Part shown: positions 25,881-34,337 of the stretch, in pieces
How the letters are laid out: every line of letters starts with the position of its first letter
How positions within the stretch are numbered: position 1 is the stretch's first letter
DNA from: an uncultured Oscillospiraceae bacterium
Lineage (GTDB): Bacteria > Bacillota > Clostridia > Oscillospirales > Acutalibacteraceae
DNA: 42,589 bases
Assembly: GCA_905193585.1 (NCBI GenBank)
Contig: CAJJPG010000001.1
Location: 1-42,589 of the forward strand
Direction: 5' to 3'
Program-made: the position numbers and the translations under genes
Notes under the pieces: model-generated
What the model was told of the DNA's origin: nothing
Databases searched by the model: none
The model's input: the letters and a program-made list of their open reading frames with translations, nothing else

Positions 25881-27923
25881 TTATTTTCGGAATAAATTAT
25901 ATTCAAGCTCCCCGAAAAGGTCATACAAATATCCGAACACCTGCGTCCAGATGAGGTAAAGAATGGTAAGGGTAATAACCGCCATTATCATAAAAAATAA
26001 AATTAAGATCACGTTTTTAACCGTTTCTGAGAACGTATAATTATGCGTCTGCATAATTTCCGTAAACAGGAGCACGCCGGTCCATACGATTGCCGTAAAG
26101 CCAATAAGCGTAATTATAAACTGCTCGTTGAGCGAAAGAATATATGAAGCCGCTATGCCGAACGGCGTAAGCAGAATATACGGTGCAAAGGCATAAGCGG
26201 TGGTAATATAAATGTTCTTAAAGCTGCCCTCGCCCTCGCATATTGAGGAGATCATTTTATTCCCGAAAAGCAGTAACGCCAACGGCACAAAGAATATAAG
26301 CGGAATCGAGAAAATCGGGATTGCGCTTATATCCGTTCGGCGAAAAAGGTAACTCGGCAGATACATATCGCAAACGAACACAAAAAATGTAAGCAGATAA
26401 ACTCCCGTGGCCGAATATACGCTGCCGTATTTGCCCGAGCGCAGATAGTAAAAGGTGTCTATCGGGTGGGTCATCATTTTAAGAATTACCGGGCGGCTGC
26501 GCCTGCTTTCGGCTTTTGCAAGTATACCCCTTTTCCGCAGCAAACCAAGCAGACTTGTAATTATTGCCGCGGCGGCAATACCGACTAAAATATACGACAT
26601 ATATTTATTCATCCACTCGTTGCGTATCTCCCAAAATGCCTGCGAGTAATATTTTTTATTTTTGCAAATTTTAAAATGTTCCATTGCCTCGGAATATTCT
26701 CCCTGATAAAGCAATGCCTTTCCGTAGCCCAAATGCGCAATATCCGAGTTTCCGTTAAGCCTTAGAACCGAAGCCCATATTTCCCCGCTGCTTTCGTAAT
26801 TTCCCTCGGAAAGCTCATATATGGCGCGGTGGGTCACAGTAGCAAATTCCGTAGGGAAAAAGGTCTGAACCCGTCCGCGTTCGGAATCGAGAACGTAAAT
26901 AATACCGTTTTCATCCACCGTTATCGCTGCGGCGGAGGTGAAAAGTCCCATTCTGTCCGATGATACCGCGCGCCCGCCGAATGAGAAAAGCAGATTTCCG
27001 GCTTTGTCATATTCATATATAAGCCCGGTAGCCGTAAGGGCATAAATATTATCGTATATTCCGTAAGCAACGTCGGTAAAATTCCATTCCTCGCTCATAG
27101 AAGAACCTGCGGACATTATATTTACGCCGTTCATATTATGCAGCTTTAAATAATTCTGCATTTTTGAAGAATCGGATTTCTGACTATCCGCCTGGGTAAC
27201 GCTTAAAACCGTGTCCTTATCGGCAAGATCGATGTTTTCTACGGAGCGCGGGAAACGGCTCAGCTGCTGATCCTTTTGTTCATCGGAAAGTATCAGCTCC
27301 TGAACAGTCTCCAAAAATGTAAGGTCACGCTTATTCGCCGCAAAAAAGCCCTGAAATACTCCGTTTCGGTCAAACTGCATAAGTCCCTGGTATGAGCCCT
27401 GCCCCACGGCAAATATATTTCCCTGGGAGGTCACTATAACATTTTTGGGCTGATAAACCGTTTGCTCGTTGAAAAGATAGCTGTCGGGTCGGGTAATGCG
27501 TCCCAACTCCGCGCCTTCTGCGGAAAAATGAACTATAGCCGGAATATCGGGATCGGCAACATAGAGCGACAGGTCGTCACAAACAAATATACCGGTAGGA
27601 TTTATAAGGATTCCCTCGCCTATGACCGTCTGTGTCTCGTGAGATAAATCACGCTTTATAACTCTGCCGTTGCCGCTGTCGGCAACATAAAGACAGCCCT
27701 TTTTGTAAAATACGTCCTTCGGCTTTGAAAGCCCCTCATTTCTGAAATACACCGAGCCTGAGCGGTAAGCGTCCTGTGTTCTTATCCAGTTGTCATCTAC
27801 CGAAAGCGTATATGTATAGGTTGTGTTTTCGGCAGCAAACACCGTTAAGCCTGCGGAGCAGAAAACAGATAAAGAAAGTAAAGTAATAATAATTGCGACA
27901 GCTTTTTTCACCATGTTCCGCAT
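25881..27923 (-). CDS. NHL-propeller, TPR and YIP1-domain membrane protein
   Basis: A 680-residue protein. Order: signal sequence (about 1-30, ending LTVFAAEN); an extracytoplasmic propeller of NHL-like repeats (about 45-370, for example GCLYVADSGNGRVIKRD and GIIYVLDSERGRVQTFF); a short TPR-like helical segment (about 375-430, IAHLGYGKALLYQGEYSEAM); a transmembrane helix (about 444-462); a basic loop; then a YIP1-like region of about five helices beginning MTHPIDTFYYLRSGKYGS. The propeller would lie outside the membrane. It sits 7 bp after a permease pair and before the large GH31. I recall similar genes beside sugar importers in other Firmicutes. A sensory, assembly or docking role is speculative. 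ATG 27923 has AGGAG very close; ATG 27914 is an alternative. Confidence 0.7.
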   Translation of the reverse strand: MRNMVKKAVAIIITLLSLSVFCSAGLTVFAAENTTYTYTLSVDDNWIRTQDAYRSGSVYFRNEGLSKPKDVFYKKGCLYVADSGNGRVIKRDLSHETQTVIGEGILINPTGIFVCDDLSLYVADPDIPAIVHFSAEGAELGRITRPDSYLFNEQTVYQPKNVIVTSQGNIFAVGQGSYQGLMQFDRNGVFQGFFAANKRDLTFLETVQELILSDEQKDQQLSRFPRSVENIDLADKDTVLSVTQADSQKSDSSKMQNYLKLHNMNGVNIMSAGSSMSEEWNFTDVAYGIYDNIYALTATGLIYEYDKAGNLLFSFGGRAVSSDRMGLFTSAAAITVDENGIIYVLDSERGRVQTFFPTEFATVTHRAIYELSEGNYESSGEIWASVLRLNGNSDIAHLGYGKALLYQGEYSEAMEHFKICKNKKYYSQAFWEIRNEWMNKYMSYILVGIAAAAIITSLLGLLRKRGILAKAESRRSRPVILKMMTHPIDTFYYLRSGKYGSVYSATGVYLLTFFVFVCDMYLPSYLFRRTDISAIPIFSIPLIFFVPLALLLFGNKMISSICEGEGSFKNIYITTAYAFAPYILLTPFGIAASYILSLNEQFIITLIGFTAIVWTGVLLFTEIMQTHNYTFSETVKNVILILFFMIMAVITLTILYLIWTQVFGYLYDLFGELEYNLFRK

Positions 27924-27930
27924 AGCTCCT

Positions 27931-28821
27931 TTATTTGATTCCGGAATGAGACATTGTGTTCATAACCCTTGACTGACAAATAATGAATAAAATAAGATTC
28001 GGTAAAAACATTATAAGGCTCGCCGCAGCGGATACCCCCTGCCCGGCAACTCCGCCCGCGCTTGAAAGGTTAGACATATAAAACGTGAAATTTTTAAGCA
28101 CCTCGTTATTTATAAAGAGATTGGAAGCCTCCGTGGCATTCCATCCGCTTTGAAAGCTCATAATAACTACGGTTGCAATGGCGGGAGACACCAGCGGCAC
28201 AATAATTTTGCGCAAAATGCAATAATCGTCCGCTCCGTCAATAACCGCAGCCTCTATAAGTGCGTCGGGCAGCTGGTCTATAAACTGCTTGACCAAAAAA
28301 ATACTCGTGGGTGATACCAAAAGCGGTATAACGTGCGCAAGAAAATTATCCTGCAAACCGGTGTATACAATAATAAAATACCTCGGAATATTAACCGCTA
28401 TGGAAACAAACATAAGCGCCACGGTATTGATGTTGAAAAGGAAATTACGCAGCCTGAAATGTTTTTTTGAAAAGACATATCCCACGCTCACCGCAATTAT
28501 AACATTTCCCAGAACCACAAGCAGGGTTGAAAGAATACTGTTAAACAGATACCGCGACGCGGGAACAGATGTATCCGAGGAAAGCGAAAACAGCATTTTG
28601 AAATTCTGAAGGGTAGGCTGTTTAACATAAAACCTCGGCGGATAGGCGAAGAGTTCGTCTATCGGTTTAAATGCATTCATAAAAATAAACAGTATGGGCA
28701 GACCCATTATTACGGCTATCGGTATAAGATAGGCGTGAAATTTCAGCTGTCCTACCGAAAACTTTTGCGGGTTTATGCCGTTTCGCTTAATACTGTTGCG
28801 TTTGCTTTTTGTCCGTATCAC
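27931..28821 (-). CDS. ABC sugar importer permease, MalG type (pair B)
   Basis: A 296-residue six-helix permease. The EAA loop reads ALIEAAVIDGADDYCILRKI followed by IVP, diagnostic of CUT1 permeases. The start is GTG 28821 with AAAGGA upstream. The N-terminus is unusually basic (IRTKSKRNSIKRN). It is paired with the MalF-type gene 20 bp upstream and followed 7 bp later by the NHL-YIP1 gene. No ATP-binding subunit is encoded nearby. Confidence 0.9.
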   Translation of the reverse strand: MIRTKSKRNSIKRNGINPQKFSVGQLKFHAYLIPIAVIMGLPILFIFMNAFKPIDELFAYPPRFYVKQPTLQNFKMLFSLSSDTSVPASRYLFNSILSTLLVVLGNVIIAVSVGYVFSKKHFRLRNFLFNINTVALMFVSIAVNIPRYFIIVYTGLQDNFLAHVIPLLVSPTSIFLVKQFIDQLPDALIEAAVIDGADDYCILRKIIVPLVSPAIATVVIMSFQSGWNATEASNLFINNEVLKNFTFYMSNLSSAGGVAGQGVSAAASLIMFLPNLILFIICQSRVMNTMSHSGIK

Positions 28822-28841
28822 CGTATTGCAGTCCTTTCCTC

Positions 28842-29735
28842 TTATTCATCGCTGCTGCCGAAAAGCTTTTGCGCGCCGTTTGACATAAGCTTTATGCCCA
28901 AGATCATTATAATCGATACCGCCGCCGCATAGCCCATTTCGTAACGCAAAAATCCGTAGTCCTCTATATGGGTCGCTATAAGCTGACCCGCATAGTTAGG
29001 CGTGGGGTTTGAACCCGAAAGAGCAGTTCCCACCCCGCTTGAAGAAAATGTGTTTACTATCGCCATTATCGCTCCGAAAAGCATTTGCGGCTTTGAGGAC
29101 GGTATGGTTATGTAAATAATCTCCTGAAAACGGTTTTTTATGCCGTCTATATACCCTGCCTCGTAAAGCTCGGTGTTAACGTTTAAAATGCCGGAAAGTA
29201 TTGCAAGAAAGCCTACGCCCATGCTGCTCCATAAAGCCACAAGTATCATAATAGGCAATAAATACTTGTCGGATTGCAGCCACGCTATCGGCTGCTCGAT
29301 AATATTCAGCTTTGTCAAAGCATAATTAAGATACCCGCTTTTGTCTCCGTTGAATATTACTCCCCATACTGTAGTCAGCAATACGCCGCCCGTCATTGAC
29401 GGGGAATAAATAATTACCGTAAGTATCGTTCGTACCCGCTTTGTTACCTGTGCTAAGGACCATGCCAGAAAAAAGCCGAGAATATAACCGCCTATGCCCA
29501 CAAACAACGAATATACAATGGTGTTCGGCAAAACCTTTTGCATGAATATCTGGTCGTTTGTAAACAGCTGCATATAGTTTTTAAGCCCTATCCACTTGGG
29601 AAATTCAATGGTATTGAACTGTGTGAACGAAAGGAATACAGATGCCGCAACCGGTAAAACGATAAACAGAATAAATAAGATTACATAGGGGAACGTAAGT
29701 ATAAAAACGGAATGTTTATTTAAAAGCTTTTTCAT
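28842..29735 (-). CDS. ABC sugar importer permease, MalF type (pair B)
   Basis: A 297-residue six-helix permease with first helix YVILFILFIVLPVAASVFLS. The EAA loop is ELYEAGYIDGIKNRFQEIIY followed by ITIP. ATG 29735 is preferred because GAGGG lies 9 bases upstream; ATG 29741 would be only 3 bases from it. It follows the 959-residue binding protein by about 14 bp, so the two probably belong to one importer. Confidence 0.9.
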   Translation of the reverse strand: MKKLLNKHSVFILTFPYVILFILFIVLPVAASVFLSFTQFNTIEFPKWIGLKNYMQLFTNDQIFMQKVLPNTIVYSLFVGIGGYILGFFLAWSLAQVTKRVRTILTVIIYSPSMTGGVLLTTVWGVIFNGDKSGYLNYALTKLNIIEQPIAWLQSDKYLLPIMILVALWSSMGVGFLAILSGILNVNTELYEAGYIDGIKNRFQEIIYITIPSSKPQMLFGAIMAIVNTFSSSGVGTALSGSNPTPNYAGQLIATHIEDYGFLRYEMGYAAAVSIIMILGIKLMSNGAQKLFGSSDE

Positions 29736-29749
29736 TTGCATTGCCCTCT

Positions 29750-32629
29750 TTATTTATTCGCATACAGTATTTTATCGGAATTTGTGGTGTAATCCTTTAT
29801 CTTTGTCCCGCGTTCGTCACAGTAGCCGAATTCCAGCAGCTTACGCAGAATTTCGCGGTCTGACGATACCACCGCATTATCCACCGCGTCGGAAAATTCC
29901 ATACCGTTTACAACTATGTTCGTCCAAATATTGCTTATATCGCGCTCTATCATATAATTGGCGGGATGATACATAACCTCTTTCTGCCATTCCCACTGCT
30001 TAAGGATCACTTTCTTGTGGTTTTCTGGGAGCGGCAGCTCCGCAAACGCCTTTAAATTGGCGGTAGACCAGAAATATTCAGGTCCGTAAGTACCTGTCAG
30101 CAGCTGTGCATATTCCGACTGAATATCATCGGAAAGCCACCATTTAAGGAATTTCCACGCCATATCGCTTTTCTTAGTGCTTTTAAATATCATACAGGCG
30201 GTGCTGTCAGCCGATTGCCAACGCACCGTTTCACCGTTTTTATCAGTCCCGGGAGTAAGCGCAATGTCCCACAGCCCGGATAACTCTGGAGCTGCGTAGG
30301 TAAGCTGCAAATATAATCCCATATCGCCTATCGCAATAGGAATTTCGCCGTATCTGAAGCTGTTATAAAGGCTCGGAACAGATTGCTGCATACCGTAAAC
30401 CGTGTAAAGCTCCGTCATTTCGTGAAAAGCTTTTTTGCACTCCGCACTCCTGTAATCAACCGAAAATCCGTCATCCGAAAGTATTTTAGCTCCGTTTTGG
30501 AAAATAAACGGCGTCGTTACGGGAAAAGATTTATAGCCTGCCGAGCCCGACAGCGGAATATAAAAATTCATCTGATGCCGCAGCAGGGTAGGCATTAGGT
30601 ATTTAACATCCTCCCATGTATCGGGAACACCTATTCCGAGAGACTCAAAAATATCCTTTCTGTAAAAAAGCACATTGAAATTCTGCGTTTCAATTACGCC
30701 GTAGACGCCGTCATTATAGCATACAGGGGTCAAAGCCTCGGGATTGTAGCAGGATGTATAAAAGGAAAGAAAATCTTCGTATTCCAAAAGGTTTTTCGCC
30801 GAATTTCTGATAGCAAAGTTAAAGGGTGTTGAGTAGCCCACTCCCATTGCAATATCGGGATTTGTACCCGACGCGTTTGCAAGTATAAGCTTTTGCTCGC
30901 TCGGCATTATGGAAAGCCTTATGTTCGTTCTGTTTTCCTTATTAAAGGTATCGTCCAGCAAGCTCTGCATGGTTTCCGTGTACTGAACCGAGCGGTTTAC
31001 CCAAACCTCAAGCTCGCCGTCGGGCTCGGCGGAATACGTGTTGTAGTCCTTTGCGAAAGTTCCGAAAAATTCGGATATACTCTCAAAAAGCACCGTAAAA
31101 AAGCCCGCTTTGCCCGACGGGAGCGTTTTTCCCGAATTAAAATAAATTCTGTCAATACTGAGCGGCGAGGAAATAAGCTGCGAAAGCACATCGCCCAAAA
31201 ATTTGGTCACCGAATTATCACCCACATTTAAAAGCTCAAGCTTATTAGGCAAAACACGGGGCTTTGCAAGGAGCTTTTTAAGCAGCGAAGAGGCATATTC
31301 AAGCGAATCGGCAAAAGTTGCGTCAGAGCCTGACAAATCGCAAAGCTTTTTGTAAACGGAATCTATTCTTTCCGAGGCTGCTTTAAGCCGCGGAATTGCT
31401 TCCGGCATTACAACGTCCATATCCCACGTACGGTTGGCGTCAACCGAGCCCGCCGAAAGTTTTTTCAGATCCATTCCTACAGAATTGATTTCACTCATTA
31501 CCGATATTATTTCATCATAAATTTCCCTGAAACCGCCTAATGTGACCTGCATTGAAATTGTATGTGAACCCTCTTCAAGATAAATTTCAAACGGTTTACC
31601 GTCTTTACCGCAGAGGGTATAATTTTCGTATTCATTTGTTCCCGTCACGGGAAATGTAACCGATTCAAACTCGGCAAACGGCGTTATGCCGTCAATTTCG
31701 ATTTTTCTGAATACCGGTTTACCGGCATTGCTTGACTGGGAACAGCGGAACGCAAGCTCGTAAAGCCCGCTCTTTTCCACCGAAAAATTCCAAAGCACCT
31801 TTTGCCCCGCCGACGACCAAGAGCCGCCGTCAAGTAACGCCACGCATTTTTTACCGCTTTTGTGCGGTGTAACGGCGGCGTTTTTTGAAAGGCCGCTCCT
31901 GATATAGGATTCCGATTTAAGCGTATGGTTTTCGCCCTCAACCGTTAAAAGATTGTTTACTCCCTGTTTTTCGGAAATACTTTTCTTGTATTCCTCATAT
32001 GTATCCGTATCGCGCGGCTTTATAAAGCTTATCCCTTTAATTTCAATTTCACCGGACAGAGCCTTAAGCACAAAGCTGTTGTTTCCGCTCTCAAGTTTTA
32101 CTGTTAACCTATCTGCACCTATATCGCCCGAATCAATTAAAAAATCGCTTATGTATTCCGAAACGCATATCTGGCGCGGGACGATTTCATTGCCGTTCAT
32201 ATCCTGCTCGTAGGTTTTCGTCTCGTCACTCCAGAGAACAGGCAGACCTACCGTTAACGTCTTGTTATTAAACGAAAGCTCGTATTGCGGTTCTCTGTTC
32301 TCTTTTCCGCTTATGCGGTAATTTACCAAAATATTATATTCTCCGCTTTTAAAAGCCTCAGCGGAAAAAGCGACCGTCCCGCCCTCTGCCGCCGTAAAAG
32401 GCAGCGTGACGGTACGGCTGCCGTTCACTTCCGTTATTGCAGCCGAAATATCTCCCGAATTTTCATTCAAAGCGGTCGCGTTCCACCCCTTAAGAGAAGC
32501 AGCGGTATAAGACGCTTTGCCTGCCGATTCAACCGTTTTCTGCACTGCCGCCGAAAAGGGCGCGCTGAATGTTGAGGTAAATAAAGCTATTACCGTTATT
32601 GCAGTACAGAGCTTGATTCTTTTCATCAT
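29750..32629 (-). CDS. Large modular extracellular solute-binding protein, no lipobox
   Basis: About 959 residues. The signal sequence (KRIKLCTAITVIALFTSTFS, with SAA as a likely cleavage site) lacks a lipobox Cys near the cleavage site, unusual for a Gram-positive binding protein. Two beta-rich regions follow (about 35-200 and 210-365) that resemble CBM6/35-type sandwiches (FSVEKSGLYELAFRCSQ, YLEEGSHTISMQVTLGG), then a helical spacer (about 365-530). The family 1 binding domain (about 545-945) has LEVWVNRSVQYTETMQSLLD, PDIAMGVGYSTPF, VLFYRKDIFESLGIGVPDTW and SDDIQSEYAQLLTG. ATG 32629 (or 32626) is favoured by GGTGA upstream. It directly precedes permease pair B. It may bind long or branched glycans, holding chain outside the cleft with its N-terminal modules. 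Confidence 0.78.
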   Translation of the reverse strand: MMKRIKLCTAITVIALFTSTFSAPFSAAVQKTVESAGKASYTAASLKGWNATALNENSGDISAAITEVNGSRTVTLPFTAAEGGTVAFSAEAFKSGEYNILVNYRISGKENREPQYELSFNNKTLTVGLPVLWSDETKTYEQDMNGNEIVPRQICVSEYISDFLIDSGDIGADRLTVKLESGNNSFVLKALSGEIEIKGISFIKPRDTDTYEEYKKSISEKQGVNNLLTVEGENHTLKSESYIRSGLSKNAAVTPHKSGKKCVALLDGGSWSSAGQKVLWNFSVEKSGLYELAFRCSQSSNAGKPVFRKIEIDGITPFAEFESVTFPVTGTNEYENYTLCGKDGKPFEIYLEEGSHTISMQVTLGGFREIYDEIISVMSEINSVGMDLKKLSAGSVDANRTWDMDVVMPEAIPRLKAASERIDSVYKKLCDLSGSDATFADSLEYASSLLKKLLAKPRVLPNKLELLNVGDNSVTKFLGDVLSQLISSPLSIDRIYFNSGKTLPSGKAGFFTVLFESISEFFGTFAKDYNTYSAEPDGELEVWVNRSVQYTETMQSLLDDTFNKENRTNIRLSIMPSEQKLILANASGTNPDIAMGVGYSTPFNFAIRNSAKNLLEYEDFLSFYTSCYNPEALTPVCYNDGVYGVIETQNFNVLFYRKDIFESLGIGVPDTWEDVKYLMPTLLRHQMNFYIPLSGSAGYKSFPVTTPFIFQNGAKILSDDGFSVDYRSAECKKAFHEMTELYTVYGMQQSVPSLYNSFRYGEIPIAIGDMGLYLQLTYAAPELSGLWDIALTPGTDKNGETVRWQSADSTACMIFKSTKKSDMAWKFLKWWLSDDIQSEYAQLLTGTYGPEYFWSTANLKAFAELPLPENHKKVILKQWEWQKEVMYHPANYMIERDISNIWTNIVVNGMEFSDAVDNAVVSSDREILRKLLEFGYCDERGTKIKDYTTNSDKILYANK

Positions 32630-32713
32630 AATAATCACCATAGCATTTAGAATTAAAGATATAAAATCAAAAGGTTATAATCGGCAGACAGACATTTTTA
32701 ATGCGTTAAGCCC

Positions 32714-34333
32714 TTATCCCTTAAATTCGGACTGAACCTTTTTAAGCTTAGTCTCAAAATCGGACCATTTCTTTGTTATTTCCGAATTTGTCTTAGCCTG
32801 AAGAGACGGAATTATCGAATCCACATCGGCATTGTCCTTGCCCTCCATAGCAGCACTGATAATCTTTATTATATCTTCCCAGCCGGGAACTATTTTAAGC
32901 AGATCCGAACGGTAGCCGTTTCCTGTATTTTCAAAGAAGTAGATATCAACATCCGTAACGCCCGGCAAGGACTTGAATTTTTCGGCAACTTCCTTGTTGT
33001 TTACCGTGGGATAGAAAATACGGCTGTTAAGCGCGTATTTGCCCTTATTTTTGGCGTCATACATACTAAGCCTTGCAAGATTGCCCTCGGTGCTGTATGT
33101 CATATAGCGCAAAACCTGGAACGCCGCGTTGGGATTTTTAAGGTTGTTGGCGCTTGTTGTCATAAAGCAATGGTCAATATGAACCGGTATACGCCCCTTT
33201 ATCGCCTGCGGATAGGGATAAAGCTTCCAGTTAAACTTGCAAATAGACTTTAAGTTATCTACCGCCCATGTTCCCTGCTCAAAATGTACAAGGGTTCTGC
33301 CGAGTTTGAACGCCATATCAACAACGCCGGTGTTTCCGTTTCCGAATTTGCTTACATAGTCGTTTATGTTCGGAAAACGCAGGCTGTATGCCTCAAGCCC
33401 TGCAGTTTTTTTGAGATTTTGATTTAATTTGAGCGCCGCACCGTAGCTTGAAGCCATTTCAAATTTTTTGGTCTTGACATTATACCCGTAAGGACCGCCG
33501 TCGGCAGTAAAGCTGCCTGCCGTTTCCGCAGGAACCGCACCGAGATATTCGCAGCCCGAGAATTTATCGGTAGTTCCCGTTTTGAGGACATTTTCAAGCT
33601 CCTTCATATTCCACGAAAGGCTCGGTATATCCATATTCAACTCGTCAAATGCGTCCAAATTCAGAACCACGCCGCTGTAATGCGCCTGATGCGGCAAAGC
33701 GTAAAGCTTGCCTAAATACGTATAGTTAGCAATCAGAGATGACGGTATATTACTAAACGCCTTATCGTTTTTAACAAACTTATCAAGCGGATAGACCCAC
33801 CCCTGAACCAAATAGTTCGGAAGTCTTCCCGCATCGTCAAAAACAACGTCCGGCATATTTCCCGCCATAGCACGGGACGCCAAATAATGGTTTGTTTCAT
33901 CTGCGTCGGCGCCGTGCTTGGGTCTGTAATCAAGCACAAGGTCAATATTCGGATAAACCGCGCTGAACGCGTCAAGCATTGCCTCGTAATCGCACGGGCG
34001 GTAGGATGATACCGCAACCTTGACCGTACCCGAAGCCTTATAATCAGCATCGGGATCGGTTCCCGCACCCTCTACGGTCAATTTGTTTTTACTCGGTGTG
34101 AATTTCTTTTCGGGCTTGCTGCCGGTATCCTTGCTTGAAGCGGTACTGCCCTTGCCGTCGGTCTTGCCGCCGGACGCGGTGTTTTCGCCGTCAACCTCTT
34201 CGGTTATCCAGTATTCGCTTGCGTAGTCGCTGCCGTTTCCCGCTATCTTTACGGTTCTGCGGCATCCGACAGCCGAAAGCATAATGCCGGAAATCAAGGC
34301 GAATGATAAAATTTTTATAGCTGCTGTTTTCAT
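32714..34333 (-). CDS. Solute-binding lipoprotein of an ABC sugar importer
   Basis: About 539 residues from ATG 34333, which has AGAGAGG upstream and lies 4 bases after the previous stop. The lipobox LSAVGC places the lipidated Cys at residue 24. A flexible Gly/Ser/Lys-rich linker (about 40-90) precedes the family 1 binding domain: VDLVLD-type strand in YPNIDLVLDYRPKHGADADE, MPDVVFDDAGRLPNYLVQGW, HYSGVVLNLDAFDELNMDIP, and a C-terminal lobe with MTTSANNLKNPNAAFQVLRY. It is probably the binding protein for one of the two permease pairs; which one is not decided by position. Its lipid anchor contrasts with the next gene, which lacks one. Confidence 0.87.
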   Translation of the reverse strand: MKTAAIKILSFALISGIMLSAVGCRRTVKIAGNGSDYASEYWITEEVDGENTASGGKTDGKGSTASSKDTGSKPEKKFTPSKNKLTVEGAGTDPDADYKASGTVKVAVSSYRPCDYEAMLDAFSAVYPNIDLVLDYRPKHGADADETNHYLASRAMAGNMPDVVFDDAGRLPNYLVQGWVYPLDKFVKNDKAFSNIPSSLIANYTYLGKLYALPHQAHYSGVVLNLDAFDELNMDIPSLSWNMKELENVLKTGTTDKFSGCEYLGAVPAETAGSFTADGGPYGYNVKTKKFEMASSYGAALKLNQNLKKTAGLEAYSLRFPNINDYVSKFGNGNTGVVDMAFKLGRTLVHFEQGTWAVDNLKSICKFNWKLYPYPQAIKGRIPVHIDHCFMTTSANNLKNPNAAFQVLRYMTYSTEGNLARLSMYDAKNKGKYALNSRIFYPTVNNKEVAEKFKSLPGVTDVDIYFFENTGNGYRSDLLKIVPGWEDIIKIISAAMEGKDNADVDSIIPSLQAKTNSEITKKWSDFETKLKKVQSEFKG

Positions 34334-34337
34334 TTGG

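Noticed and set aside
32642..32713. Six-codon leader peptide or terminator between the two binding proteins
   Set aside because: The short ATG frame lacks a ribosome site and no stable inverted repeat was found; this gap seems to hold nothing specific.
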